The notes: generated by a model from the letters alone, not told the origin. Numbered from the stretch's first letter, positions 1-11,495 are shown. The stretch: 64,000 bases of DNA from Amborella trichopoda (GCF_000471905.2 NW_006499809.1:142063-206062); one strand, 5' to 3'. Program-made: numbers and translations.

Positions 1-349
1 TTACTCGGATTATACTTAATTATGCAATTATTAAAAGTGAAATTGTTGATGCATTTCTATTAATAGATCTCATTTTGGAAAATATTGATATCTTTCAATC
101 ATGATTATTTTTAGGATTATGATGATCACTTACTGAGTAGCTAAACTCATCAAACTATGGTAAACATTTTTTCAGGATCATTTTGAGTGCTAGTCAAGAT
201 CAACCTTGGAAGATACTGTTGTTGTGCTAGCTTTCTTTATTTACTTTGTAAGACCTCGCCACTGTAAATTTTTCCTATCAATAGATGTATATATGTTTTG
301 TCCGTCACATCTCAGGAATAATAGTATTGTAAATTCTTGGGGTGTGACA
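1..349 (+). repeat. Possible 3' end of a plus-strand LTR, cut by the window edge
   Basis: AT-rich non-coding DNA that finishes in GGGGTGTGACA, a typical terminus of plant Ty3/gypsy LTRs, followed at once by TGG. The stretch just before it has the texture of the R/U5 part of the chromoviral LTRs further right. No primer-binding site follows, so this would be a solo or truncated LTR. Positions 350-415 are an unassigned junction. The short open frame at 206-391 is not a gene. Assignment rests on the terminus alone. Confidence 0.35.
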
Positions 350-415
350 TGGGGCTATTCTAAGACTATTTGGATTTCCACTGTTTACTAGGCTTTTATT
401 AAGCGGGGGCCCCAT

Positions 416-935
416 GATGATGAAAAATATCTTCTGACATACAATACTTCCCTCCCTTTACTGAGAGGTTGATATGGGTGCCATTCCACTACATCCTCCA
501 ACAACTTCATTTCTCGTCCCATCAATTGTGCCACGAAGACCATGATTTTCTTGCTTAAGGCGTCAGCTACTATATTAGTCTTACCTGGATGGTATTCTCG
601 ATTGTGCAGTCATAGTCATTTAGTACATTCACCCATCTTCTTTGCCTCATGTTCAACTATTTTTGAGAAAGCAAGTATTGGAGACTCTTGTGGTACGTGA
701 ACACCTTAAACTGGGCTCCATAGAGGTAGTGTCTCCAGATTTTTAGTGCAAATACTACTGCCGCGAGTTCTAAATCATGAGTAGGGTAGTTTTTCTCATG
801 CAACTTTAATTTCCTAGAGGCATAAGTAATAACCTTACCTCTTTGCATTAGTACACTCTCGAGCCCTTTATGAGATGCATCAGTATAAATCATGAAGTCT
901 TCATTTCCTTCAGGCAATGCCAAGATCGGGGTGGT
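416..935 (-). pseudogene. Element A RNase H domain, truncated
   Basis: The clearest open stretch is 923-657. It shows the family's [10 protein letters not shown] block, the VITYASRKL block, an [11 protein letters not shown] helix and a DHKSL-like motif (here YHKSL). Further left, in broken frames, comes the VADALSKK motif that normally closes RNase H, and the start of the RNase H to integrase linker up to about 420. RNase H removes the RNA strand during reverse transcription. The integrase that should follow is absent. The copy is a pseudogene because of frame changes and the deletion. Confidence 0.8.
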
Positions 936-1905
936 GGTTAGTCTCTTTTTAAGTTCTTGAAAACTTCTCTCACACTCTTCTGATCATATGAATTTCACGT
1001 TCTTTTGGATCAGCCGAGTTAAGGGAAGCACCATCTTTGAGAATCCCTCTACAAAGCGCCTGTAGTATCCGGCTAACCCCAGGAAACTATAAAATTCAGT
1101 CACATTTGTTGGCCTCCCCCATCAAAGTACAACTTCAACCTTGGACGGGTCGACAGCGATCCCATCCTGGGAAATAATGTGACTCAGAAATGTTACGCTA
1201 GGAAGTCAAAACTCACTTTTAATAAATTTGGCATACAAATTTTCTGACTTTAAAGTTTGCAAAAGAGATCTTAAATGTTGCTCATGTAACTCCTAGCTTT
1301 TTTAGTATATTAGAATATCATCAATAAAGACCACCACAAAGTTATCTAGAAAAGGTTGGAACACCCTATTCATTAGATCCATGAATGCAGCATGGGCATT
1401 GGTTAATACAAATGGCATCACAAGGAACTCATAATGACCATATCGAGTTCTGAAAGCAGCCTTTGGGATGTCTCCTTCCTTTATCCTTAGTTGGTGATGT
1501 CCTGATCAGAGATCGATCTTAGAAAATGCCTGGGCTCCCTGGAGTTGATCAAAGAGGTCGTCAATTATGAGTAGAGGGTACTTATTCTTCACCGTCACTT
1601 GGTTCAACTGCCTATAGCAATACACACAACAAAACTGGTGCACCCCAGGGGGACACACTGGGTTGAATGAACCCCTTATTCAACAATTCTTGTAGATGCT
1701 CTTTCAACTCCTTCAACTTTGCTAGAGCCATTCTATATGGGGCTTTGGAGATGAGTGCAGCACCTGGGACTACATCTATGTCAAAGTCAATTTCTCTTAC
1801 TAGAGGCAGGGATGAAAACTCTTCGGGGAATACATTAGAGTACTCTTTTACCACTGGTATTGCCTCTAGGTGAGACATAACACCCCTATTCTCATAAGCT
1901 AGATA
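936..1905 (-). pseudogene. Element A reverse transcriptase, frameshifted
   Basis: Reads from the protease/RT border ([16 protein letters not shown], about 1800) through the PYRM and [14 protein letters not shown] blocks to the FIDD catalytic box near 1330 and the RT thumb ([17 protein letters not shown] near 1050). Around 1620-1650 the block that should hold the KKKDGSLR motif is deleted, which breaks the frame. Further stops follow in the fingers and thumb. Ty3/gypsy RT copies the element RNA into DNA in cytoplasmic particles. The FIDD aspartates are still encoded, but the copy is dead. Similarity to the RTs of B and D is obvious by eye. Confidence 0.85.
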
Positions 1906-2345
1906 CCCTACACATCTCTTAGCCAAAAGGTGAGAGGCTCAGAGGCAGAGATAAAATGCAGAGGAGAAGCATCTTTAATGCCCTCAAAGTGTAATTCTAT
2001 TTGATTAGGACATTTAGAGCTCAATGTCTTCTTATGACAGTCGATGGTGGCACGGTGCGTAAACAACCAATCCATGCCCAGAATGACATCAAAGTCTTGA
2101 ATATCTATATAAATTAGATCTACTGACAAATCACAATCATCAATTGAAACCTTACACTACTTATACACTCTATCTAACTCCATAGGACCTCCCACTGGTG
2201 TGCATACTACCAGGGTGTAGTAAAGGTGTGCAGGTAGAACATTCAAATTGCAAGAAAAATGGGGTGCAACAAACGAGTGAGAAGATCCAGGGTCAATTAA
2301 GGCTCCAGCTTTAGCATCACAAATTGAGAGCGTACCTCATATTAC
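1906..2345 (-). pseudogene. Element A aspartic protease
   Basis: Retropepsin-type protease that would process Gag-Pol. The active-site block reads LIDPGSSHSF at about 2315-2275, where D-P-G takes the place of the usual D-T/S-G, as is common in plant chromoviruses. The downstream DVILGMDWL motif is intact near 2090-2060, inside the open stretch 2129-1908. This is the only one of the three chromoviral proteases in the window with both motifs unbroken. The parts lie in different frames. Confidence 0.8.
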
Positions 2346-3411
2346 TAAGGCGAAAGCCTTGGCCTCTTGCTCTGTGAAGGCGAACACTCGTCCTTGAGTC
2401 TTTGGGTGATCCTTAGTCTTCATCATAGGGTAGTTCCTAGCTCAGTGACCCGGCTTGCCGCATCTTAGGCACACATTATTCTTCCGATAACAATCTCCCG
2501 TAATGTGGTTGTCCTTCCCACAGTAAGTACAAACCACGCATCGATCATTGCTCATGCTGCCCGGGAATTCCTCTGGGTTCTCAAGTTTAGCTGATATGGC
2601 CTCCTTCTCACTTCTCTTCTTGGATCTTGCCGGGTTGTCTTCCCTAGCCTTCTCGACAATGCAGCCTTCATTCTTCCTTCCTTCCTTGATCGGTGGTCCT
2701 CACAGTCTCTTTAGATCTTCAGGGTGAAGTCTACAATTGGGGTGTATGACTTTAAGTTGGCCGACATCACTCTACCCCTTCTGTCCGGCTGTATGCCCCT
2801 TTCAAACTTGGCCACCTTCTGCGCCTTGGTGTTAACCATATGGGGCGCGTACCAAGAGAGTTATGCGAACCTGGTGGCATCTTGCTCCACAGTCTTGTTT
2901 CCCTATTGGGGTTCTGTAAATTCTACTTCTTTCCTCTCCCTGACTGAATTTGGAAATTATTTTTCATCAAAGGCTGCCAGAAAGTTCTCCCAAGTGGGTT
3001 CGGTTCCTAACTCCCTCCAAGTTTTCTTTATTGAATTCCACCAGTGTTCGGCGTCTCCTTCTAGCATGAATGTCCCAAGTCTAATTCTCATCTGAGCAGT
3101 GCAGCACTTCCAAAATCTTCTCTATCTGCCTCTTCCATCAGTCGGCCTTCTCTACTCCTCCTTGCCCCAGAAAGGTTTGGGGGCGCTAGCCTTCTAAACC
3201 TCTCAATTAAGATACTATAGTCATGCTTCGGGGTAGGGGTGGACTGAACTGGCATCGACTCTTTCATCATCTGGGTCATGGCCCCCAGACTCTTATAGAA
3301 TTCACCAAGTGCCTCGGTGTTCTCATTGCTGGAACTCGCGTTATGGGTACGAGCTCTTAGCATCTTCAACCTAACCACAGGAGCACCCCGTCACTTGTCT
3401 ACCCCAAAGCC
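2346..3411 (-). pseudogene. Element A gag (capsid and nucleocapsid), broken
   Basis: The N-terminal part is open at 3378-3088 and carries the NENTEALGEFYKSLGAMTQM block shared with B, C and D. The capsid region follows in shifted frames. At about 2530-2430 there are two zinc-knuckle-like motifs, CTYCGKDNHITGDC and CLRCGKPGH, the second losing its last cysteine next to a stop. Gag packages the element RNA. The start is taken from the first Met after the primer-binding site that is in frame with this block; it has not been confirmed by length because the frame is broken. Confidence 0.8.
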
Positions 3412-3460
3412 ATTCTAAAGACTCCCCTAAACTCCCTAGGCCAAAGATCCTATCCTGGCT

Positions 3461-3472
3461 GCTCTGATACCA
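3461..3472 (-). other. Element A primer-binding site (initiator-Met tRNA type)
   Basis: On the minus strand the sequence is TGGTATCAGAGC, the standard complement to the 3' end of plant initiator-Met tRNA. It lies four bases inside the LTR end, in the expected place. It fixes the element's orientation and the LTR border. Confidence 0.9.
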
Positions 3473-4214
3473 TAATTACCATGACCCCGCTCTCATCTAC
3501 CAAACCTTCGCAAAGGAAGGCGACTGAGCGTGAGTTTGTGATCCCAATGTAGCGTTTATCACCCAGGTGGAGGTAAATTTAACGCCTCTATATGGTAATC
3601 AACAAACCAAGGAAATTAACACTGCTTTAAATTAAAACTTAACAAGCACATTCTTGAGAAAGATATTACATTATATTATAGTTCAAAAGGTCATACAATC
3701 AAGTTCAAGCTCCAAGGCCTATAATTACAAAATCTCTAAGAACAATCTAAGCAGGGTTGAGGGCCCAAAACCAACAAGGTTCACGAGCTTCTTCAAAAAT
3801 TAATCGCTTTCTGCTTCAGCTGCGGCCCACACCTTCAACTTGTAGCCTGTTGCTTTTAATCTACAAGGAGAAAAATGTAATGGAATGAGCTTTGAAGCTC
3901 AGAAAGCATATCTAGTGTTATGCATGGGTATTAAACATACTCAGGTGCAAGGAATAATGTCATTAATCATCATTTATAATAGTGCAGTAGTCAAGCGTAT
4001 TGGTTATCAAATCAAGGCAATCGTTATAACAAGATATCTAATATAAAAGTGCATCCAAGCAACACCAGGCAAGCAATACAGGAGAAATTATAATTCCATA
4101 ATATACATCTCATACTCACTCCCTAATTCACTTACCCCTGCTAGTAGAAACCCTATCCATCAGGCTCAGCCAATCCTAATGCTTAGGACTTCTACCATCC
4201 CCTAAGAGGAAGTG

Positions 4215-4252
4215 TGATGACAAGCGGGGAAATCCGCTTTGTAATACCCTCG
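4215..4252 (-). other. LTR hairpin type 2 (element A copy)
   Basis: An imperfect inverted repeat: GACAAGCGG pairs with CCGCTTTGT across a short A-rich loop, extended outward with mismatches. The same hairpin, with compensating changes, sits at the matching place in the LTRs of D (43851-43892 and 51699-51741) and the solo LTR (59343-59384). Function unknown. Confidence 0.6.
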
Positions 4253-4429
4253 ACTCACGTACACAGTCCCCAGCTCGTATTGGGGGTTCGATAGGCCATC
4301 ACCTTGCAAGGCATCAAATTAGATCTCATATCTCATATTAAGGATCATAGGGAGCGATCTTCTTTTCTCCCCTAGCATGTTCCTGTCATTGTGCAGGCTA
4401 TGGAATACGCTAGCATCACTCTCTCAATG

Positions 4430-4760
4430 AACATAGCTCCAGTACCGTTAGGCTCGGGTCCCACCGTGTAGCAGCCAGTGTTCTCATCATTAAGCTCAGT
4501 ATCCACTACTAAAGGGCTCCCTTCTCAATGCATAGTGGCCAGCATTATCATTAGTATAACAACACAATATCCACTACCAATAGGCTCTAGTCCCACTGTG
4601 TAGTGGTCAGCATTTTCATTAATAAAACAATACAACACCCACTACTAATGGGCTCGAGTCCCAATGCGTAGTGGTCAGCATTTTCATCAATAAAACAGTA
4701 CAACACCCACTACCAATGGGCTCAGGTCTCAATGCGTAGGGGTTATCATTAAGGCCTCAT
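4430..4760. repeat. 68-bp tandem repeats carrying hairpins, in element A LTR
   Basis: About four to five diverged units of roughly 68 bp. Each carries CCACTACCAATGGGCTC followed by an imperfect mirror arm ending in GCGTAGTGG, then an AT-rich spacer around TTTTCATTAATAAAACA. The spacing is clear between units starting near 4564, 4633 and 4701. The arms correspond to the type 1 hairpin in the LTRs of D and the solo copy. Confidence 0.75.
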
Positions 4761-6453
4761 TTCATGCCATTCATACCAATTAATTCATTTGTGCCATGGC
4801 ATATACATCTCATTCTCATCATAATGGTATCATAACAGAATGGCAATCATCACGGGGCATTTATTTCATGATTCATAGCATCTCATTCATACATGAGCAT
4901 TATTAATGGGATTTTGACCATTATCATGAAGTTTCCATCATGAATCAATCATATCAATATTACGTCATTTTACTCTTCACCTAACACTTTGTTACGTGGC
5001 ATCATTCACTTATTCCCATAGCATACACATGGCAATTATCATGTGGCATTCACACTCATTACTTGATCAATACATCTTCATGCTTCAATTAATAACTAAG
5101 CAAGAAAGTTAGATGTTTCACTTATTGAGAAAATCAAACTTTATTCACGAGCTTAAGGTGCGGCCTCAAATAAGAAATAGTGATGAGTAATGATGTGTTG
5201 ATGCATTTTCAAACATAATTCAACATTTATATATGGAACTTCAAGAATCTGAAAACATGCAACTTTACGTTCATTCACAATCCTTACATCGACGACAGAT
5301 TTGGGGCATTTAGGCATCGTTCACCTGGTAAAAAATGCGACCCAAACAGGTTCACAATTGCTGGGAGTTTACAGCAACTGTGGCAGTGACATATCTCACA
5401 CAAGGGGCCATATATCATTGTGCAAGAGGCAAACTTTAACTAGACTTGTACATCTTTTGTTGAAACTGATTCAGGCCCAAGCGGGCATCGTTTGGCTAGT
5501 GAAAAGCACAGAGCAACAGCCCTAACTTTTGCTAGAAATTCTATGTGTCATCGCCGTGTTACTTACTTATAAATTAACTTAATTCTCAACTAATAAGCTT
5601 GTATGTTTGGCAAGAAAAAGGGTTCTTTAATTTCCTTAAAATTTACAATTCATTCTCAACCATTTTTTCTACTCTATTTCATTCATTTACCATTCATTCT
5701 TTCTAGTGACGATGTTCCATTAAATTCTAACTAAGCTGAGGAACATAACACTAAAACCACTTACTTGCTCACCGTGCTCCCCACTCCCTTCACGTAGTCG
5801 CCTTCGTCCCAAAGGCCTCCTCGCGGCGATAGCAGTCCCACGACTATGGTGTAGGCACGCACGGGTGCTATTTAAAGACACGGGGGTAAGTGAGGGTTGG
5901 TAGGAGTTGGTAAAGCTTACTGTGGCTGACGTCGCGGTAGGTGGGGAAGAAAACTATAGCTGGTGTCAGCCGCACGACACGGTGTTCACAAAAGCGGCGT
6001 GGCACTCTGTCCGCCATCGTCCAACACATAACACGCGTGTTGATAGCCTCATCTTATGCTCGCGGTGATACTCTTGCTTTTGCACGGTGATAGCCTTCTG
6101 CTTTCCACGCGACGATAGCCTGCCTCTCTCCCTCTTCTCTCTGCCGCATCCTTAATCCAGGCTGCGATAAACTCGCGGCAACGCTCCAGTCGGTGATACC
6201 TTGTTTCACGCATGGCGTTAATCTCCTTTATGAGCAGCGATGGTTCTTACCCTTTCTCGCACAGCGTTACTCCTGCAAGCGGGGTTACCATTTTCACTCT
6301 TACGTGCAGTGATAGCTTCCATGCTAGATCCAAACACTCAGACGGCGCTAACCTTTGCTCTTAACGTCGGTCGTGCTCTTTTGTCTTTCTCGAATCCCTT
6401 CTCTCTCTCTACTGTAGTGAGTGGTATGGTGCAATCAAATTGCGGTCCTTACA

Positions 6454-8278
6454 AACAGTATCAGATTCACAGAATAACAGTGTCCATATCATAGAATGAG
6501 TGTTACAGCTGCAATTTCAAGTCGTGACATCTGGTCGTAAATAGAGTCATAACGTTTGATTCGTTTGGAATTTGAAAACAGTTCCAAAACCAATTTCACT
6601 CTACACACACCTATCTTTCAAATGGGATGGTTTAAAAGGAATTGGACCTTGTTAGCCCCCTCAAAAGTTCAAAAGAATGGAGACATTTCATCTGAAATCT
6701 GCTGTGCGGTGAAGCTAGTGACAGGTCTTTAAAACTTGTTCAATATCTCCCAAACCAGAAGGAATTTCAAAATATGGTTAAAGCCTGTGGCAACAGAGGC
6801 ATCAGTTTTGAGCTTTTGTAGAACTGTCTACAATGAGATTCTATCGCAATTAATCATATAAATCTCCAATTCAGTAGAATTCTGGAAAGTGTTAAACTTG
6901 TGATTTTAAGCTTACTCATAAATCTTTCAAATAATGGTAGTTTGGAAGAAAACATACCTCATTTGGTTAGTCAAAGCTCGTGACATCAGAGACATAATTT
7001 TTATGTTTTTATCAAAACTGTCCACAGTGACCTACTAGTATGTTTCGAAGTATAGCTTTACATACATAAAGAATCAAAACAAGAAGTGAACATGAATATT
7101 AAAATAGAAATCTTTCCAATGGCAGGGTTTTGAGGCCAATTAGACCTCGTTTAATAGGTCAAAAGTGGATTGAAAAAACATGAAAACTTCTTGGAATTTT
7201 ATAGCACAGTCACAATACTACTTAATATGATACTCAAATGGCCCATAATCCTTCCACTTTCAAAAGGATAATTAAGAACAAAAAGTTACAGACTTTCTGT
7301 GAAACACAAGACAGATTTGATGCTTATTGTGTTCATGCAATTGCAATTCACATGGCTGGAAAATTCACAACATAACAGTGAACATAACATCATTTGTACT
7401 ACCAATAGCATGCACGAACACATTCTTAAATCACAGTCAACCTTATACACAAAGGCCTACAAGGTAGAAATCCACTTACCTTGGGTGTATCATGCCTCTA
7501 AAACCTTCTTCCACAGCCTTCTCCAACTCTTAAAATGCTTGTTCTAACAATGAGCTAAATGGGGAGATCCTTCTTAGTTCTTCACTTTGCCTTGATAGAG
7601 AGAGAGATGAGGAGGAGTGGAGCGACACGAAAATGAGAGGGAAAGAGAGAGAGAGATGAGGGCTGGGGTGGTTAAATGGGTAGTGAGAGAAGGGGAGGAG
7701 AGGTGGCAACAATCCACCTCCAAGTGGCATGAGAAGAGGGTAAGGTGGCAAGCAACGAATGCCACTTGGAGAGGAAAAGAAAAAGGGGAGAAAAAGAGGA
7801 AAAGAAGAGGTAGTCCCTCATGGAGTACCCTACACCAACCACCCCGGTAGTCGAACCCACTCTTCTCTCTTTCTTTGGCAACGCCCATGGTGGAAACATC
7901 CTCCTCTGGCATTCACGCACGTTGTTACACAGCTGGAGCTACATAGGCCGCACTACACAATCGGCGCTACACAGGTGGCACTACACAGTCGGCACTACAC
8001 AGGTAGAACTACACAATTGGCCCTACACAGCCAGCACTACATAGTCGGCACTACACATCCGGCGCTACACAGCTGGCGCTACATAGGTGGCACTACATAG
8101 CCGACGCTACACAGTCGATACTACACAGACGGTGCTACACAGCTGACGCTACATAGGCTGCACTACACTTCTCAACAGACTCCTACCCCATGTGTGTTAC
8201 TACGGCCGGGAAAACGATTTGTTACTACGGTCAGGAAAATGTTTTGTTACTACGGCCGGGAAAACTTTGGTCCTTACA
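6454..8278 (-). repeat. Element B 3' LTR, U3 portion
   Basis: On the minus strand it begins TGTAAGGACCAAAG at 8278, right after a polypurine tract. It holds a 14-bp minisatellite, a GA/CT-rich patch (about 7590-7800) and a long AT-rich tract closely similar to 20776-22073. It stops at 6454 where element A's LTR begins. The open frames on both strands at 7530-7920 are low-complexity and not genes. Confidence 0.8.
7927..8168. repeat. 14-bp minisatellite in element B LTR (about 17 units)
   Basis: Head-to-tail units of 14 bp with consensus GGCACTACACAGYC and variants such as GGCGCTACATAGGT. The same array occurs at 38556-38818, the equivalent place in the other LTR. Reading frames through it (7759-8100, 7820-8044) give repetitive HYTVGTT-like peptides and are artefacts. 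Confidence 0.9.
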
Positions 8279-8292
8279 TCATCCCCCCCTTA
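8279..8292 (-). other. Element B polypurine tract
   Basis: On the minus strand AAGGGGGGGATGA directly precedes the LTR start. This is the plus-strand primer site for reverse transcription. Its counterpart in element D (AAAGGGGGGATGA) is nearly identical. Confidence 0.8.
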
Positions 8293-8395
8293 CAAAAGAT
8301 TCTGTACTCAAAATCTTTAGTTAATCAAATAAATGGGGGTACTTATCTCAGATCTCATCCTCTAGCTCTCATGTTGATTTTTCTCGTGAATGATA

Positions 8396-9560
8396 CTACC
8401 ATAGAACCCGAACTAAGGGGATCTCTTTATTGCACAATACCTGAACCTTCCTATCCAGTATTTCAATCGGTTGTTCAACATAAGTTAAGTCGTCCTTGAT
8501 CGGCATTGGCTCATACTTCAAGATGTGGGACGAATCGGGCTGATACTTCCTCAATAATGAAATGTGGAAACCATCATGAATATTGGCCAACTTGGGCAAT
8601 AAGGCTAGTCGATATGGCGGGACTCTGATTCTTTCTAATATTCCAAAGGGTCCGATGAACTGCGGACTTAGCTTCCCTTTCTTGCCGAACCTCATATTTC
8701 CCTTTGTTGGAGACACTTTCAAGATTTCTCGATCACCTACTTCAAATTCAAGGTCCCTTCGGTGATTATCGACATAACTCTTCTGCTGAATCTGAGATGT
8801 TTTAAGCCTTTCTCAAATTAGGGCGATCTTTTCTGAAGTCATTTCAACAAATTTTGGCCCTAACAGTCTCCTTTCACCGACTTCATTCCAACACACTGAC
8901 GATCTGCACTTTCTCCTGTATAAAGCTTCAAAAGGTGCCATGTGAATACTGGCTTGGAAACTGTTGTTGTATGCAAATTCTATTAAAGGTAAGTAATCAT
9001 CCCAATTTCCTTTAAAGCTTGCAACACAGGCCTTCAACCTATCTTTTAAGGTCTGAATGGTCCTTTCTGACTGCCCATTAGTCTGGGGGTGAAAAGCAGC
9101 ACTAAAAGTGAGTCCCGTCCCCAAGGCTATTTGCAGACTACTCCAAAACCTCGAAGTAAATCTAAAGTCCTTGTCAGACACAATGCTAATAGGTACTCCA
9201 TGAAGCCTTACTCTATCATTGACATACAACTGAGCCAGTCTATTTAGGGTATAGGTAGTGAGGACCGGTAAGAAATGGGTAGTTTTAGTTAATCGATCCA
9301 TAATAACCCAAATATTTTCATCCTCAATATCTGATCTTGGCAAACCAGACGCAAAGTCCATAGTGATGTGTTCCCACTTTCATTCCAGCACAGGTAAGGG
9401 TTATAACAGCCCGACAGGTCTCTGATGTTCAGCCTTCACTTGCTGACAGGTCAGACATTTAGAAACAAATTCTGCCACATCCTTCTTCATGTTATTCCAC
9501 TAGAAAATCTTCTTTAAATCTTGATACATTTTTATACTTTCTGTGTGTACAGTATAACAA
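8396..9560 (-). pseudogene. Element B integrase (zinc-binding part, core and C-terminal tail)
   Basis: The core is open at 9361-8813. Its three acidic catalytic positions are all visible: D in the ITMDF block at the start, D in IVSDKDFRF, and E in GQSERTIQT. The zinc-binding [12 protein letters not shown] block lies just before, in broken frame, near 9470-9430. The C-terminal part (8722-8396) holds SPTKG, a GKLSPQFIGPFGILE block (the GPY/F module) and the FHISLLRKYQPD block, then ends in an EILDRKVQVL stretch near where chromodomains begin in this family; a chromodomain itself is not visible. Integrase joins element DNA to the chromosome. Although the core frame is the best preserved in the element, the whole is interrupted by stops. 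Confidence 0.85.
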
Positions 9561-9664
9561 GAGTGGTGCGCTTCCTCTAAAATAGCCCTCTTTATATTCT
9601 CATCACTTGGGACACATACCTGTTCTCTAAATCTTAATAAATAATCACTGACGATGGAAAAATC

Positions 9665-10120
9665 CTATCTTCTTTCTCGCTTTAAGTCTTCCAGAATTTT
9701 TATAAGCTGGGGTTCTGTCTTTTGTGCTGCCCGAATCTGCAGGAAGAGTTGAGGTTCCACCCTTATACCCGCAGTTACCCCTACCTCATTACTAGGGGGT
9801 AGTGAGGGGCACCACTGCACTACATATTCTATCAGTTTCATTTCTCGGGCCATCAGATGTGCTACTGATATTAACGGTTTTCGACTCAAAGCGTCGGCTA
9901 CTACATTTGTCTTACCCAGGATGTAATTGATGGTGCATAGGCTATAACTTTCCTGTGGATTTAATTGTCTGGAGGCATAGGCTATAACTTTCCTGTGTTG
10001 CATTAATACACCCAAGTCCCTTATGGGAAGCATCGATGTAGACCACAAAGCCTTCATTTCCTTCGGGTAAGGTTAATATTGGGGTTGTAGTCAATCTCTT
10101 CTTTAATTCTTGAAAACTCT
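9665..10120 (-). pseudogene. Element B RNase H remnant with internal deletion
   Basis: The open stretch 10057-9665 starts in the first RNase H block, shows VIAYASRQLNPQE, then jumps straight to the ILGKTNVVADALSRK block that normally lies tens of residues downstream. The central RNase H helices are therefore deleted. The deletion point coincides with a duplicated segment, GGCATAGGCTATAACTTTCC, seen near 9935 and again near 9974. The rest is the linker to integrase, ending in a Lys/Glu-rich stretch. Confidence 0.8.
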
Positions 10121-11008
10121 CCTCACAATCATCTGACCATATAAATTTTACCTCCTTCTAAGTCAAGCGAGTCAAGGGTAGCGCTATCTTTGAAAAGCCT
10201 TCTATAAAATGCCTATAGTATCTGGCCAAACCTAGAAAATTATGGACTTCAGTCACATCTATAGACCTTCCCCACTTAAGTACGACTTCAATCTTAGAAA
10301 TAACATGCCCAAGGAAGGCCACACTTGAAAACCAAAACTCGCTTTTCCCCAGCTTAGCATATAACTTCTCTGTCTTTAGGGTCTGGAGGACCATCCTCAA
10401 ATGTTGTTCTTGCTCTTCATTTTCCTTGAATATAGCAGAATATCATCTATGAAGACTATTACAAAATCATCCAGGAAGGGTTTAAAAACCCTGTTCATCA
10501 GATTCATAAAGATAGTTGGGGCATTAGTTATCACGAAAGGCATTACTAAGAACTCGTAATGACCATAACGAGTTCTGAATGCGGTCTTAGGTACATCTTC
10601 TTCTTTAACTCGTAGCGGATGGTAACCTAACTGAAGGTCAATCTGGGAAAATACTTGGGCCCCTTGGAGTTGATAAAAAATGTCATCAATTCTAGGCGAG
10701 GGGTACTTATTTTTCAAAGTGGCCTGGTCCAACTGTCAATAGTCTATACATAACCTCAAAGACCCATCCTTCCTTTTAACATATAAGACAGGTGCACTCC
10801 AAGACGACACACTAGGTTGAATAAATCACTTCTCCAACAACTCTTGTAATCGCTCTTTTAGTTCCTTTAGTTCTGCTGGGGTCATCCTATAAGGGGCTTT
10901 AAAGATGGGGACAGTGCTAGGGACCACATCCATCTCGAATTCTATTTCCCTAACCAGAGGCAAAGAGGTTAACTCTTCGCGAAAGACCTCCGAATATTCC
11001 CTCACCAA
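10121..11008 (-). pseudogene. Element B reverse transcriptase, frameshifted
   Basis: Three open pieces (11008-10826, 10732-10397, 10400-10158) cover the N-terminal [14 protein letters not shown] and [15 protein letters not shown] blocks, the palm ([26 protein letters not shown] and the FIDDILLYS catalytic box near 10460) and the thumb (FLGLARYYRHFIEGFSK). The first two pieces share a frame, separated by stops; a frameshift follows the catalytic box. Between 10733 and 10825 the KKKDGSLR region is still readable in another frame. Non-functional. Confidence 0.85.
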
Positions 11009-11039
11009 TCGGTATTTCTTCCAACTTGGATCGGTCCTC

Positions 11040-11495
11040 CCAATTCTCTACCACATTAGCTAAATACCCAACACATCTTTTAGTCAGCAAACGGGAAGCC
11101 CGAATAGCCTAAATAAAGTGCAGAGGGGAAACATCGTTGACACCAATAAAGTTTAATTCAAGCTGGTTTGGGGTCCTAAGGGTTACGGTCTTATCATGGC
11201 AATTTATTGTAGCATAGTATGTAGACAACTAGTTCATGCCCAAAATGACATCAAAATCTTGGATGTCTAACATTATTAAATCTATAGGCAGTTCACTCCC
11301 TTCAAGCAAAACCCCACACTGTTTATAAACAGTATCAGTTATAGATTCCTCCATAAGTGTGCATACTACCAAAACCCAGTAAGCAGGGATGGTCTAGCAT
11401 TAATGTGGCATGCAAAATGAGATGCAACAAAAGAGTGTGTAGATTCAGGATCAACCAGAATTTTTATTCAACGCCACAAACGGAGAGTGTACCTT
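11040..11495 (-). pseudogene. Element B aspartic protease, active site altered
   Basis: The active-site block near 11460-11420 reads LVDPESTHSF, so the invariant glycine of D-x-G is a glutamate. The downstream block reads DVILGMN followed by a stop in place of DVILGMDWL (about 11245-11215): the Asp is Asn and the Trp codon is TAG. Both changes would abolish activity. Weakly conserved flanking sequence is readable in several frames. Confidence 0.75.

Larger units (their letters stand above)
416..6453 (-). mobile_element. Element A: truncated Tekay/Del-like chromovirus (Ty3/gypsy)
   Basis: On the minus strand the order is LTR (6453-3477), primer-binding site, gag with zinc knuckles, protease, reverse transcriptase, RNase H, then an abrupt end near 416. 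The integrase and the 3' LTR are missing. The 5' LTR abuts sequence of element B's LTR at 6454, so A appears to have inserted into B. The left border is where recognisable pol similarity stops and is uncertain by some tens of bases. Frameshifts and stops throughout make it non-autonomous. Confidence 0.85.
3477..6453 (-). repeat. Element A 5' LTR (2977 bp)
   Basis: On the minus strand it begins TGTAAGGACCGCAATTTGAT at 6453 and ends just before the primer-binding site. Its start closely matches the start of the solo LTR at 57080, and its middle shares hairpins and sequence blocks with the LTRs of D and the solo copy, so all are one family group. The last bases (GGTA instead of GACA) have drifted. 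It contains GC-rich short repeats in U3 (about 5850-6330), 68-bp repeats (4430-4760) and a long AT-rich stretch. No protein is encoded; the open frames at 5301-5525 and 6240-6494 are chance. Confidence 0.85.

Noticed and set aside
2724-3095. 123-codon plus-strand open frame, and similar ones at 1667-1873 and 11989-12465
   Set aside because: Antisense to gag and pol of elements A and B.
7530-8100. Overlapping open frames on both strands, up to 113 codons
   Set aside because: GA/CT-rich and 14-bp repeat sequence of an LTR; open in several frames at once, which points to composition rather than coding.
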